DNA from: Sporichthya brevicatena
GTDB taxonomy: Bacteria; Actinomycetota; Actinomycetes; Sporichthyales; Sporichthyaceae
Direction: 5' to 3'
Length of the DNA: 64,000 nucleotides
Assembly (NCBI RefSeq): GCF_039525035.1
Contig: NZ_BAAAHE010000015.1
Coordinates: forward strand, 95,030-159,029
The position numbers and the translations under genes are program-made. The notes below the pieces were generated by a model. The model ran no database searches and was not told where the DNA came from. It saw only the letters and a program-made list of their open reading frames with translations. Below, in pieces: positions 54,567 to 62,647 of the stretch (its first letter is position 1; every line of letters begins with the position of its first letter).

Positions 54567-55438
54567 GCACCCCCCACCGGACCAACGGGCTCTCCGCGGA
54601 GCGCTGGGTGCCCCTGGTCGACCTGGAGCCCCAGCTGGCGGACGCCCTGCTGGAGGCGCTGCGGGAGGAGGGCGTGGCCGCCTACGCCTCCCCCGCCCCC
54701 GGGGTTCGAGGGCCGTACATGGACATCCAGCTCCCGAACCGCCCGACCGACCGGGTCTTTGTCGACGCCGGCGCGGCCGGCGCCGCCCGGGCCGTGCTCG
54801 ACGCCCGCCGCGACGAGTTCGGCCCCGGCGACGTCCCGCCTCCCGACAGCTCCTCGCCGGCCACCGCGCCGGCCACCGCTCCGGACGCCGCCCCGCCGGA
54901 CGTCGTGCCCCCGGGGAGCGCGGCGGGGACCGCGGCCGAGGAGGACGGCCAGGACTTCGACGCGGCCTGGCGGGCGATCGTGGCCGGGTACGGCCAGACC
55001 TCCACCGAGCAGCAGCCGGTCGCCCCCTGGTCCCCGGCCGAGGACGTCGAGCCCGACGCGCCCAGCGCGAGCGGCTCGTGGCGGGTGCTGCGCCGGGGCG
55101 AGGGCCGGGGAGAGGGCGAGGACGAGGACCCGGACGCCGCGTGGGGCCTGCCCGGCGGCGCGAGCACGCCCGAGGAGCCCGAGCCGGCGGAACCGGAGGA
55201 GCACTACGTGCCCCCGCCGCCTCCCCCGCTGCCGCGGATGGACCTGCAGACCAAGCTCTCGTGGCTCGGGGTCGTCGGCGGCCCGATCCTGCTGGTCCTG
55301 TTCACCTCGCTGGACTGGTACCCGATCGAGGGCGCGACGTTCCTCGCCATCGCCGCGTTCGTCGGCGGGTTCGCCTCGCTGGTCTACCGAATGAAGGACG
55401 ACGGCCCGGACGACGGCGACAACGGCGCCGTCGTCTGA
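54563..55438 (+). CDS. Acidic Pro/Ala-rich protein with C-terminal membrane hairpin, unknown function
   Basis: A 291-aa protein of no recognised function. Residues 10-75 form a compact domain (ERWVPLVDLEPQLADALLEA and YMDIQLPNRPTDRVFVDAG), followed by some 140 residues rich in Pro, Ala, Glu and Asp that look disordered. Two membrane helices near the C-terminus (about 228-246 and 250-270) are followed by an acidic end, MKDDGPDDGD. It is coupled to the esterase gene by a 4-nt overlap, so the two may act together. Similar proteins occur in actinobacteria as hypotheticals. Confidence 0.8.
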   Translation: MSTPHRTNGLSAERWVPLVDLEPQLADALLEALREEGVAAYASPAPGVRGPYMDIQLPNRPTDRVFVDAGAAGAARAVLDARRDEFGPGDVPPPDSSSPATAPATAPDAAPPDVVPPGSAAGTAAEEDGQDFDAAWRAIVAGYGQTSTEQQPVAPWSPAEDVEPDAPSASGSWRVLRRGEGRGEGEDEDPDAAWGLPGGASTPEEPEPAEPEEHYVPPPPPPLPRMDLQTKLSWLGVVGGPILLVLFTSLDWYPIEGATFLAIAAFVGGFASLVYRMKDDGPDDGDNGAVV

Positions 55439-55443
55439 CGCCC

Positions 55444-55473
55444 AGCCTGACTCTCAGCCTGACTCTCAGTCAG
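55444..55473. repeat. Tandem repeat and hairpin at a convergent junction
   Basis: AGCCTGACTCTC is repeated in tandem (55444-55455, 55456-55467) and is followed by AGTCAG, giving the hairpin CTGACT-ctc-AGTCAG (55459-55473). It fills the short gap between two converging genes and overlaps the stop of the second. Possibly a bidirectional terminator. Confidence 0.55.
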
Positions 55474-56183
55474 ACACCTTCGGCAGCAGGGAGTTCCAGC
55501 TCCGCCAGCACGGGCAGGTGGTCGGTGGCAGCGGCCGGGTCGGCCGCAAGGTCGGCGGGCACCCCGGCCGACCGGACCTCGATCCCCGGCGAGACCAGCA
55601 GGGCGTCGATCCGGCGGTTCGGGCCGCGGGCGGGGAAGGTCAGCTCGCCGCCGGTCGGCGCGGTCGCCCAGGCGTCCCGCAACGACGCCGTCAGCAGCGT
55701 CCAGACGCGGCTGCCGGGGACGTCGTTGACGTCCGCCCCGAGCACCCGGTGCGGGACGTCCGCCGCCTCGAGGCGGGCGAGCACCCGGCGCGTCTGCTTC
55801 TCCCGCTCCAGCGGGTCGAGCGAGAGATGCGTACCGCCGACCAGCAACCGGGCGGCACCGTCGGGCCGGCCCACGTCGACGACCGCCGACGCGAGTGCCC
55901 GACGGTGCCGCCGCCCGGACCGGGGCAGGCGGACGCGGGACGCGGAGACCAGCCGCACCCGGGGACCGCCGAGCAGCAGGTTGCCCGCAGCGGATCGCCC
56001 GCCGGTGAGGACGGAGAGCCCCGCCGCCGCGGCGAGAGCCCGGCACCGGCGCGGCGAGAACAGGAATCGCGGCGCCTCCTGGACGCAGACCAGGTCCGGG
56101 GCCAGCCCGCGCAGGATCGCCGCCACGGCGTCGGCGTCGTCCCGGAGCGAGCGCACGTTGTAGCTCACGACGCGCACGCGCAC
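55470..56183 (-). CDS. Endonuclease/exonuclease/phosphatase (EEP) fold protein
   Basis: A 237-aa EEP-family hydrolase. Active-site residues can all be placed: Asn9 (SYNVRSL), Glu36 (CVQEAP), His119 (GGTHLSL), Asp151 and Asn153 (GADVNDVPGSR), Asp193 (RIDALL) and the Asp221-His222 pair (TDHLPV). There is no signal peptide or membrane helix. Substrates of the family range from DNA to phospholipids. Multiple GTG codons at the start (GTGCGCGTGCGC) make the first codon uncertain by a few residues. It lies 20 bp after the glucokinase gene. Confidence 0.85.
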   Translation of the reverse strand: MRVRVVSYNVRSLRDDADAVAAILRGLAPDLVCVQEAPRFLFSPRRCRALAAAAGLSVLTGGRSAAGNLLLGGPRVRLVSASRVRLPRSGRRHRRALASAVVDVGRPDGAARLLVGGTHLSLDPLEREKQTRRVLARLEAADVPHRVLGADVNDVPGSRVWTLLTASLRDAWATAPTGGELTFPARGPNRRIDALLVSPGIEVRSAGVPADLAADPAAATDHLPVLAELELPAAEGV

Positions 56184-56203
56184 TCCGGGGTCGGGCGAGC
56201 CGC

Positions 56204-57160
56204 TCAGGTGGCGGCCTCCCGGGCCAGGTCGGCCGCACCCACGAGCCCGGCGGCCGAGCCGAGCCGGGCCGGCCGGATCTCGGCCTCGGGACGGTTTCCG
56301 GTGGCCGGCAGGCGGCGGCGGAACTCCGCACGGGCGGGCTCCAGCAGCCGGTCACCGTTGCCGGCCACCCCGCCGCCGATCACGACGACGCCGGGGTCGA
56401 GGACGGCGGCCACGGCGGCGAGCCCGCGGCCGAGCCAGCGCCCGAGGTCGGCGAGCAGCTCGCCGGCGACGGGGTCACCCGCAGCCGCGGCGTCCTGCAC
56501 GTGGGTTCCCTCCAGCGCCTCGGGGTCTCCCCCGCAGGCGGCGACGAGGGCTTCCGCGCCGGTCCCCGCAGCGAGGGCGGTCACGACCAGGTCGCGGGCC
56601 GCGCGCGTGAGCGCGGTGCCGCTCGCGTACTGCTCCCAGCAGCCCGACTGCCCGCACCCGCACGGCCGGCCGTCGGGCACCAGCGGCAGGTGCCCGAGCT
56701 CCCCGGCGACGCCGAAGCCGCCCCGCACCAGCCGGCCGTCGAGGACGATCCCCCCGCCGATGCCGGTGCCGACGGTCACGAGCACCATCGAGTCCGCACC
56801 CGCGCCGGCGCCGAACCGCGCCTCGGCCCAGGCGGCGGCGTTGGCATCGTTCTCCAGGATCACCGGCGTCCCGAGCCGGTCGCTCAACTGCGCGGCGAGC
56901 GGGACGTCGGTCCACTGCAGGTTCGGGGCGAACAGGACCCGCCGCCGGCCGGCGTCGACGAACCCGGCCGCCCCGATCCCGACCGGCCGGCCCCGCGCCT
57001 CGTCCCCGAGTTCGGCGACCGCATCGGCGATCGCCGCCACGACCGCGTCCGGCCCGTCGGGGGTCTCACGCCGCGTCTGGGCCCGCACCGCACCGTCGGC
57101 GGCCACCAGGCCGACCGCGATCTTCGTCCCGCCGAGGTCGACGCCGACCGCAACGTTCAC
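56204..57160 (-). CDS. ROK-family glucokinase
   Basis: Sugar kinase of 318 aa, most like actinobacterial ATP-dependent glucokinases. The phosphate loop is GVDLGGTKIAVGL, the catalytic Asp105 lies in ENDANAAAW, and the ROK zinc site is His157 in GELGHLPL with Cys167, Cys169 and Cys174 in CGCGQSGC. No helix-turn-helix is fused, so it is an enzyme rather than a ROK repressor. GGAGGAGGAG precedes the GTG at 57160. Position next to an ArsA cluster resembles glkA regions of other actinobacteria. Confidence 0.93.
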   Translation of the reverse strand: MNVAVGVDLGGTKIAVGLVAADGAVRAQTRRETPDGPDAVVAAIADAVAELGDEARGRPVGIGAAGFVDAGRRRVLFAPNLQWTDVPLAAQLSDRLGTPVILENDANAAAWAEARFGAGAGADSMVLVTVGTGIGGGIVLDGRLVRGGFGVAGELGHLPLVPDGRPCGCGQSGCWEQYASGTALTRAARDLVVTALAAGTGAEALVAACGGDPEALEGTHVQDAAAAGDPVAGELLADLGRWLGRGLAAVAAVLDPGVVVIGGGVAGNGDRLLEPARAEFRRRLPATGNRPEAEIRPARLGSAAGLVGAADLAREAAT

Positions 57161-57236
57161 GGACGCTCCTCCTCCGAACCTGACGACAGCGGTGTCATAG
57201 CTGACGGGAGATCAGTTCGTTCACCGGCCGGACGTT

Positions 57237-57587
57237 TCAGGTGATGTCGATCGTCTCGAACCCTGATCCGGTCGGCTTCCCGGCCCGGGCGCGCTCGAAA
57301 CCGTCGAGCGCCGTGCGCGCGAGCGCAAGCAGCGCCTCCATCGCGTCGTCGAGGCGGTGTGCGATCTCCGGGCTGCTGGTGCGGACCAGGGCGATCAGCT
57401 GGCACAGCGGGCACACCGTGCACTCCGCGGAGCCGGTGGCGATGTGCGCGTTCAGGTACTCCGGGTCGATCGGGCCGGACGGCCGCGCAGCGGCGCGGGC
57501 CGCCAACCACTGCCCGAGCGCGTCGACGAGCCGGGCGGCCTCCTCGGCGGCGGTGCCGAAGGCGTCGCCGGTGGGACGCTCACTCAT
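57237..57587 (-). CDS. Small CxxCPLCQ protein of the ArsA cluster
   Basis: A 116-aa hypothetical protein with one notable motif, GSAECTVCPLCQLIALVRT near residue 58, where three cysteines could bind a metal or take part in redox. The rest is helical, with EIAHRLDDAMEALLALART after the motif. Its ATG at 57587 overlaps the ArsA stop, so it is co-translated with the ATPase. I do not know a function. Confidence 0.82.
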   Translation of the reverse strand: MSERPTGDAFGTAAEEAARLVDALGQWLAARAAARPSGPIDPEYLNAHIATGSAECTVCPLCQLIALVRTSSPEIAHRLDDAMEALLALARTALDGFERARAGKPTGSGFETIDIT

Positions 57588-58783
57588 GACGGGATCTCCC
57601 GGGTGAAGGTGATCTCCAGCCGGTCCCCGGCGAGCTGCGCCCCACCGACCGAGCACCGTGCCAGCGCGCTCGGCAGCGCCAGCAACCGCCGGTGGCCGCC
57701 GACGGTGAGGACGAGCTCGTCGCCCTTGCGCCGCAGGTCCATGTCGCGCTTGTCGGCGAGCGGCAGCGCCAGCGAGAGGACGTACCGGCCCGGATCGACC
57801 GCGCGGATCGTCATCGGCTCGGTCTCCGCCAGGAGGGCGCAGGGGTCGGCGTCGGAGTCGGTCTGCGGGAGCCGGGAGGCGTACACCGCGGCGGCGAGGG
57901 CGCCGAGCTCCTCGACACCGACCGGCTCGGCGGCCCGGTAGCCCGAGCGCAGCACCGGCAGCGGGGCGAAGGAGGCCTCGATCTCGGCGAGCATCTCGGT
58001 CTGCGCCGCCACCCAGCCGGTTCGCCAGGAGTCGGCGCCCTCGGCGGGGAAGATCCGGTTCGCGATGACCGCGTCGATCCGGTACCCGTAGAGCGACAGC
58101 GAGGTCAGGGTGCGGCGGGCCTCGGCGACCACCACGAACTCCGGGGTCAGCACGAGCCGCACCGAGGTGCCCGGGTCGGTCAGCACCTCCCGCACGCCGG
58201 CGAGCTCGGCGTGCAGCCGTTCGACGGCGTCGAAGACCCCGTCGGCGGGCATGGGGATGCCGGTGACGCGGTTCAGCACGGGCCGCAGGGCCCGCACCAT
58301 CCGCCGTTCCATCGGGAACACCCGGTCCATGTACCAGTTCAGCGCCTCGGGCAGCGCGAGCAGGCGCAGCGTCTCGGCGGTCGGGGCGCAGTCGACGACC
58401 ACGACGTCCCACCGTCCCGAGCGGACCTGGTCGCGCACCTCGAGCAGCGCGAGGACCTCCTCGGCGCCGGGCAGGACGGTGAGCTCCTCGGCCTCGATCG
58501 GGTCGACGCCGACGGAGTCCAGGACGCCGAGCAGGTAGCGCCGGATCTCGGTCCAGGTCCGCTCGAACTTGCGCTGGGCGTCGACCTGCGCGAGGAACAG
58601 GTTCGGCGCGATCTCGGCGGGTTCGGCGCTCGGCGGGACCCCGAAGGCGTCGGCCAGCGAGTGCGCCGCGTCGGTGGACAGGACGAGCGTCTTACGCCCC
58701 CGGGCGGCGGCGAGCGTCGCCGTCCCCGCCGCGGCGGTCGTCTTGCCGACCCCACCCTTCCCGGTGAAGAGCAGGACCCTCAC
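57584..58783 (-). CDS. ArsA-family ATPase with C-terminal HSP20-like domain
   Basis: A 399-aa P-loop ATPase of the ArsA/Get3 family. The deviant Walker A is FTGKGGVGKTTAAAG at the N-terminus, the switch I region STDAAHSLADAF follows, and the A-loop DCAPTAETLRLL is intact. The last 80 or so residues look like the ArsA HSP20-like domain (DPGRYVLSLALPLADKRDMDLRRKGDELVLTVGGHRR). A single ATPase half and no arsenic genes nearby argue for protein handling rather than arsenite export. It is followed by the CxxC protein and preceded by an SRPBCC protein. Confidence 0.9.
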   Translation of the reverse strand: MRVLLFTGKGGVGKTTAAAGTATLAAARGRKTLVLSTDAAHSLADAFGVPPSAEPAEIAPNLFLAQVDAQRKFERTWTEIRRYLLGVLDSVGVDPIEAEELTVLPGAEEVLALLEVRDQVRSGRWDVVVVDCAPTAETLRLLALPEALNWYMDRVFPMERRMVRALRPVLNRVTGIPMPADGVFDAVERLHAELAGVREVLTDPGTSVRLVLTPEFVVVAEARRTLTSLSLYGYRIDAVIANRIFPAEGADSWRTGWVAAQTEMLAEIEASFAPLPVLRSGYRAAEPVGVEELGALAAAVYASRLPQTDSDADPCALLAETEPMTIRAVDPGRYVLSLALPLADKRDMDLRRKGDELVLTVGGHRRLLALPSALARCSVGGAQLAGDRLEITFTREIPS

Positions 58784-58816
58784 CGGGCGGCGCCGGGGAC
58801 AGGGAGCGGCATGGGA

Positions 58817-59254
58817 TCAGCCCTCGACGCGCTTCTTCAGCTCGCGCAGCGCGGTGTCGATGATGACCTTCTCGGCCTTGCGCTTGATCATCCCGAGCAG
58901 CGGGATCTTGACGTCGACCGACAGCGTGTAGGTCACGTTGGTGCCGCCGCCCTCCGCCGGGGCCAGGGCGTAGGAGCCGTCGAGCATCTTCAGCATCTGG
59001 CCCTCGACGAGGGTCCAGGTCAGCAGGTCCGGCACACCCGACCAGTCGTAGGTCAGCGTGTACTCGTCCTTGATCGCGCCGGCGTCGAGTTGGTAGTGCA
59101 CGAGCTCGGCGCGCCCGTCCGGGCGCCACCCCAGGACCTCGGCCTTCTTCACGGCGCCGGTCCACTCGGGGTAGGCCTCGAAGTCCGCGATCACGGCCAG
59201 TACCTCGTCCGGCGAGGCGTTCACGGTGATGCTCGCCGTGGTCGAGTCGGCCAT
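58817..59254 (-). CDS. SRPBCC-family (polyketide cyclase/COQ10-like) protein
   Basis: A 145-aa START-like protein beginning MADSTTASITVNASPDEVLAVIADFEAYPEW, the usual opening of the SRPBCC/polyketide cyclase_2 group. Such folds bind hydrophobic ligands; no enzyme activity can be read off. GGAGG lies about 11 nt before the ATG at 59254. It is 33 bp ahead of arsA and probably in one operon with it. Confidence 0.88.
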   Translation of the reverse strand: MADSTTASITVNASPDEVLAVIADFEAYPEWTGAVKKAEVLGWRPDGRAELVHYQLDAGAIKDEYTLTYDWSGVPDLLTWTLVEGQMLKMLDGSYALAPAEGGGTNVTYTLSVDVKIPLLGMIKRKAEKVIIDTALRELKKRVEG

Positions 59255-59309
59255 CGGTTCCGGTCCTCCCGGCAGGGTGCTGATCAGGTGACGCAGGCTA
59301 TCGCGCGGC

Positions 59310-60101
59310 TCACCACTCGAGGACGAACGGTTCCTCGCGGCCGCGGAAGTGCCCGACGTTGACGCACTCGGTGCGCCCGATCCGCAGCCGGGGCGCCAGC
59401 GGCGAATGGACGTGGCCGAACAGGGCCAGGTCCGGCTGGTGCGCCCGGATGGCGGCGAGGGTCTGCTCGCTGCCCCGCTCGAAACGCCGGGCGACGACGT
59501 CGTAGGTGAGCTCGGGCACGGCCGGCGGGATGTGCGTGCACAGGACTTCGAGGCGCCGGCCGAGCTCGGCGGCCGCCGCGAACACGGCGTCGACCTTGGC
59601 GGCGTAGTCCTCGTCGGAGATCTCGAACGGCGTCCGGTAGGGCGAGCGCAGGCCGCCGCCGACGAAGCCGAACAGCCGGCCGCCGATCTCCACGACCTGC
59701 CCGTCCAGCACGGTGTGGGCGCCGGTGAGGAACTCCGGCCACAGTGCCGGCAGGTCGACGTTGCCGTAGGTGAGGTACGTCGGGTCGGGCATCGCCGCGA
59801 ACAGCTCGGTGTACTGCGCGCGGACGGCGCGCTCGATGTACGACCACCGGTCGCCGGGCACCTCGGCCCAGAGCTCGTGCAGGTAGTCGCGCGCCTCCTC
59901 GACGCGCCCGGCGGTGCGCAGCGCGACCCAACGCGCCGCGCGCTCCGCGCCGAACAGCTCGCCGAAGATTCCGCCGGCGTGGTCGTCGTAGTCGACGAAG
60001 AGGACGAGGTCCCCGAGGCAGACGAGCGCGTCCGCACCCTCCCCGGCCGCCTTGAGCGCCGCCGCGGACCCGTGGACGTCACTGACCACGTGGACCCGCA
60101 T
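59310..60101 (-). CDS. Metallophosphoesterase family protein
   Basis: Calcineurin-like phosphoesterase of 263 aa. The metal-binding motifs are in order: SDVHGS (Asp8, His10), CLGDLV, TYGNVD, CTHIPPAVPEL and FGHVHSPLAPR. The substrate is unknown. TACCCT lies 6 nt before the ATG at 60101, and there is no ribosome site, so translation may be leaderless. Together with the SRPBCC and arsA genes it forms a minus-strand group. Confidence 0.9.
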   Translation of the reverse strand: MRVHVVSDVHGSAAALKAAGEGADALVCLGDLVLFVDYDDHAGGIFGELFGAERAARWVALRTAGRVEEARDYLHELWAEVPGDRWSYIERAVRAQYTELFAAMPDPTYLTYGNVDLPALWPEFLTGAHTVLDGQVVEIGGRLFGFVGGGLRSPYRTPFEISDEDYAAKVDAVFAAAAELGRRLEVLCTHIPPAVPELTYDVVARRFERGSEQTLAAIRAHQPDLALFGHVHSPLAPRLRIGRTECVNVGHFRGREEPFVLEW

Positions 60102-60107
60102 ACGCCC

Positions 60108-60113
60108 AGGGTA
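60108..60113 (-). promoter_or_regulatory. Putative -10 box of a leaderless promoter (phosphoesterase)
   Basis: TACCCT on the minus strand ends 6 nt before the ATG at 60101. Confidence 0.45.
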
Positions 60114-60198
60114 AGTGGCCTCCCGGCGCGATCAGAACCACGGCCCGGAATGTCCGGAGTTGCTGCGGAAAGCGCGGGTCCGGGTGACACTGACAGCG

Positions 60199-60957
60199 AT
60201 GACGCCCCCGCTGCCCCCGCCGACGCCGCCCGCGACGCCGACCCCGGCGATCGCGGTCCGCGACCTGCGCGTCAGCTTCGGGCGGGCCCCCGCCGTGGAC
60301 GGGGTCGACCTGTCGGTCCCGGCCGGCGCGGCCGTCGGCCTGCTCGGCCGCAACGGCGCCGGCAAGTCGACGACCCTGCGGGTCCTGGCCGGGGCCCTGC
60401 CGCCCACGGCCGGCCACGTCGAGGTCTGGGGCGTCGACGTGGGAGCCGACCCGTTCGGCGCCCGGGCCGTCGTCGGGTACTGCCCGGACGTCGGCGGTCT
60501 GATCCCGCGGGCGACCCCGTGGGAGCACCTCGAGCTCGCCGCCCGGCTGCGGCGCCTGCCGGCGGGGTGGGAGCACCGGGCCCGGGATCTTCTGGAACGG
60601 TTCGACCTCGGCGCCGACGCGGACCGGGTCACCGCCGGGTTCTCCCACGGCATGGGCCGGCGCCTGTCGGTGGTCCTCGCCGCGCTGCACGCCCCGCGGG
60701 TGCTCCTGCTGGACGAGCCGTTCGACGGCGTCGACCCGGTCGGGGTCGAGGCCACCCTCGACCTGATCTCCGAGCTCCGCGTCGGCGGGACCGCCGTGCT
60801 GGTCTCCTCGCACCTGCTGCCGCTGGTCGTGCGCGCCACCACCCAGGCCGTCGTGCTGCGGGCCGGTCGGATCGTGGGCGCCGCCCCCAGCGCCGAGCTC
60901 GACGGCGAGACCGGCGCCGAGCGCTACCGCGGCCTGCTCGGCGGGGTCCGGGGATGA
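60199..60957 (+). CDS. ABC transporter ATP-binding protein
   Basis: Stand-alone ABC ATPase, 252 aa from this start. Walker A is GLLGRNGAGKSTTLRVLAG; the signature region is degenerate, FSHGMGRRLSVVLAAL, instead of LSGGQ; Walker B is VLLLDEPFDGVDPVG and the switch His is in SSHLLPL. The class is that of exporters with separate membrane subunits. The ATG at 60199 is chosen, but an in-frame GTG at 60184 is possible; the leader MTPPLPPPTPPATPTP is low complexity. The stop overlaps the permease start (ATGA). Confidence 0.88.
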   Translation: MTPPLPPPTPPATPTPAIAVRDLRVSFGRAPAVDGVDLSVPAGAAVGLLGRNGAGKSTTLRVLAGALPPTAGHVEVWGVDVGADPFGARAVVGYCPDVGGLIPRATPWEHLELAARLRRLPAGWEHRARDLLERFDLGADADRVTAGFSHGMGRRLSVVLAALHAPRVLLLDEPFDGVDPVGVEATLDLISELRVGGTAVLVSSHLLPLVVRATTQAVVLRAGRIVGAAPSAELDGETGAERYRGLLGGVRG

Positions 60958-62465
60958 GCCTGACGCTACGTCAGGTTGCTGCGCTGGCGCGCTTGCGGTG
61001 GCAGATGGTCCGCTCCGACCGGGTGCGCGCCGCCCTCGTGCTGGGCGCCGCCGCGGTCCCGCTGGTCCTCGCCGCCGCCGTCGCCACCGGTGCCACCCTC
61101 GCCGACGCGGCACCGGCGGGCACCGACGCCGGCCCGTTCGCCCCCGCGCTCTTCGCGGCCCTGGCAGTGATCTCGGTGCTCGCGCCGCTCTCCGCCGGGG
61201 GCGGGTACCCGCTGGTGCCCGAGGAGTCCCTGGTGGCGCACCCGGTGCGGCCGGCGACGATCGCGGTCGGGTCGCTGCTGCTCTCCCCGCTGAACATCAC
61301 CTGGCTGGCCCACGTCCTCGGGGTCGCGACGGCGACCGGGTACCTCACCGGCAGCGGGCCGCGCCTGGCGCCGGCGGTGCTGACGACGCTCGCCTACGTC
61401 GCGCTGACCACGACGGCGGGCGCCGCGCTGGCGTGGACGGCCGTCGGGATCCGCGCCCGGCGCGGTGGGCGCCTCGCCCTCGCCGTGGCCGGGGTCGCCG
61501 GCGCGGTGGGCGTCGGAGCGGTCGTGGCGGCGGGCTCCGGTCGCGCCGCCCTGGACGCCCTCCCGACCAGCGCGATGCTCCCGCTGCTCGACGAGGCCTG
61601 GGCCGGCTCGCTCTCGGTCTGGGCCGCCGGGTTCGCGGGGCTCCTGCTCGGCACGGGGGTTGCGTTCGCCCTCGCCGTCCGGGCCTGCGGCTGGGCGCTG
61701 ACCCGCCGCGCGGACCGGTCCGCCGCCGGGCTCGCCGTGCCGGTGCGCCGGCGCGGTCCACGGCGGACGGCGTTCGCCGAACTCGTCGCGGTCGACCGGG
61801 CGAGCGTCTGGCGCGCCCCGGCGCTGCGCCGCGGGGTGGTGCTGCTGACCCTGGTGCCCGGCGCGGTCGCGCTCGTCGCCGACGTCGAGTGGTCCTCGAT
61901 CGTCCTGCTGCCGCCGATCGTCGCGGCCGGGACCGGCCTGCTGTTCGGCATCAACGTCTTCTGTCTCGACGCGGGCGGCGCGGCCTGGCTCGCAACGCTG
62001 CCCCACGACCCGCGCACGGCCTATCTCGCGAAGGCCCGGGTCCTCACGGAGCTGTGCCTGCTCACCTCCGGCGCGACGGTGCTGCTCTCCCTCGGCCGCG
62101 CCCCCGCCCCGACCGGGGCCGAGGCGGCGGCGGTCGTCGGCGCCCTCGTCGTGGGCACCGCGACGGTCGTGGCCACCTGTCTGACGATCTCGGTGCGCCG
62201 GCCTCACCGGGCCGATCTGCGCGGCCCTCGGGACACCCCCGCCCCGCCCGGTGCCCTGTTCGCGGACACGCTGCTGCTCTCGATCGGCGCCACGATCACC
62301 GGGTCGGCGTTCGCCGTCCTCACCCTCGCCCCAGCGGCCTGGATCCCGCTCGCCGTGGCGGCGGCGCTGACCCTTCCGGCCGTCGGCTGGGTCCTGCGCG
62401 GCGCCCACCGGTGGCGCGAACCCGCCCGCCGGGCCCGGGTGGTCGCCGCCGTCGCCGCGGGCTGA
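60954..62465 (+). CDS. ABC transporter membrane subunit
   Basis: A 503-aa integral membrane protein with about twelve hydrophobic helices, coupled by a 4-nt overlap to the ABC ATPase. It has no clear homology to well-known permeases that I can name; the arrangement resembles ABC-2-type exporters. Segments such as PLSAGGGYPLVPEESLVAHPVRP and NVFCLDAGGAAWLATLPHDPRTA are typical of large actinobacterial permeases of unknown substrate. Confidence 0.85.
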   Translation: MSLTLRQVAALARLRWQMVRSDRVRAALVLGAAAVPLVLAAAVATGATLADAAPAGTDAGPFAPALFAALAVISVLAPLSAGGGYPLVPEESLVAHPVRPATIAVGSLLLSPLNITWLAHVLGVATATGYLTGSGPRLAPAVLTTLAYVALTTTAGAALAWTAVGIRARRGGRLALAVAGVAGAVGVGAVVAAGSGRAALDALPTSAMLPLLDEAWAGSLSVWAAGFAGLLLGTGVAFALAVRACGWALTRRADRSAAGLAVPVRRRGPRRTAFAELVAVDRASVWRAPALRRGVVLLTLVPGAVALVADVEWSSIVLLPPIVAAGTGLLFGINVFCLDAGGAAWLATLPHDPRTAYLAKARVLTELCLLTSGATVLLSLGRAPAPTGAEAAAVVGALVVGTATVVATCLTISVRRPHRADLRGPRDTPAPPGALFADTLLLSIGATITGSAFAVLTLAPAAWIPLAVAAALTLPAVGWVLRGAHRWREPARRARVVAAVAAG

Positions 62466-62647
62466 GTGCCGCCGAAAAGTGACGGGACGAAACCGACATC
62501 TGTGGCGAGCCGTCCCCCGGCGCGGGCCCGCGTGCCCAAATCCGCCTGAACACGGGTGACCAGAACGGCGGAACCCGCCCGTCGTGATCTTGATTCGCCG
62601 TATCGTCGACGTGCGCCCACGCCTACGAGCGCTGGGCCGCATCGGGG

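Noticed and set aside
57584..58783. Arsenite efflux pump ATPase
   Set aside because: No arsB, arsR or arsD nearby and only one ATPase half; a general ArsA/Get3-like role is safer.
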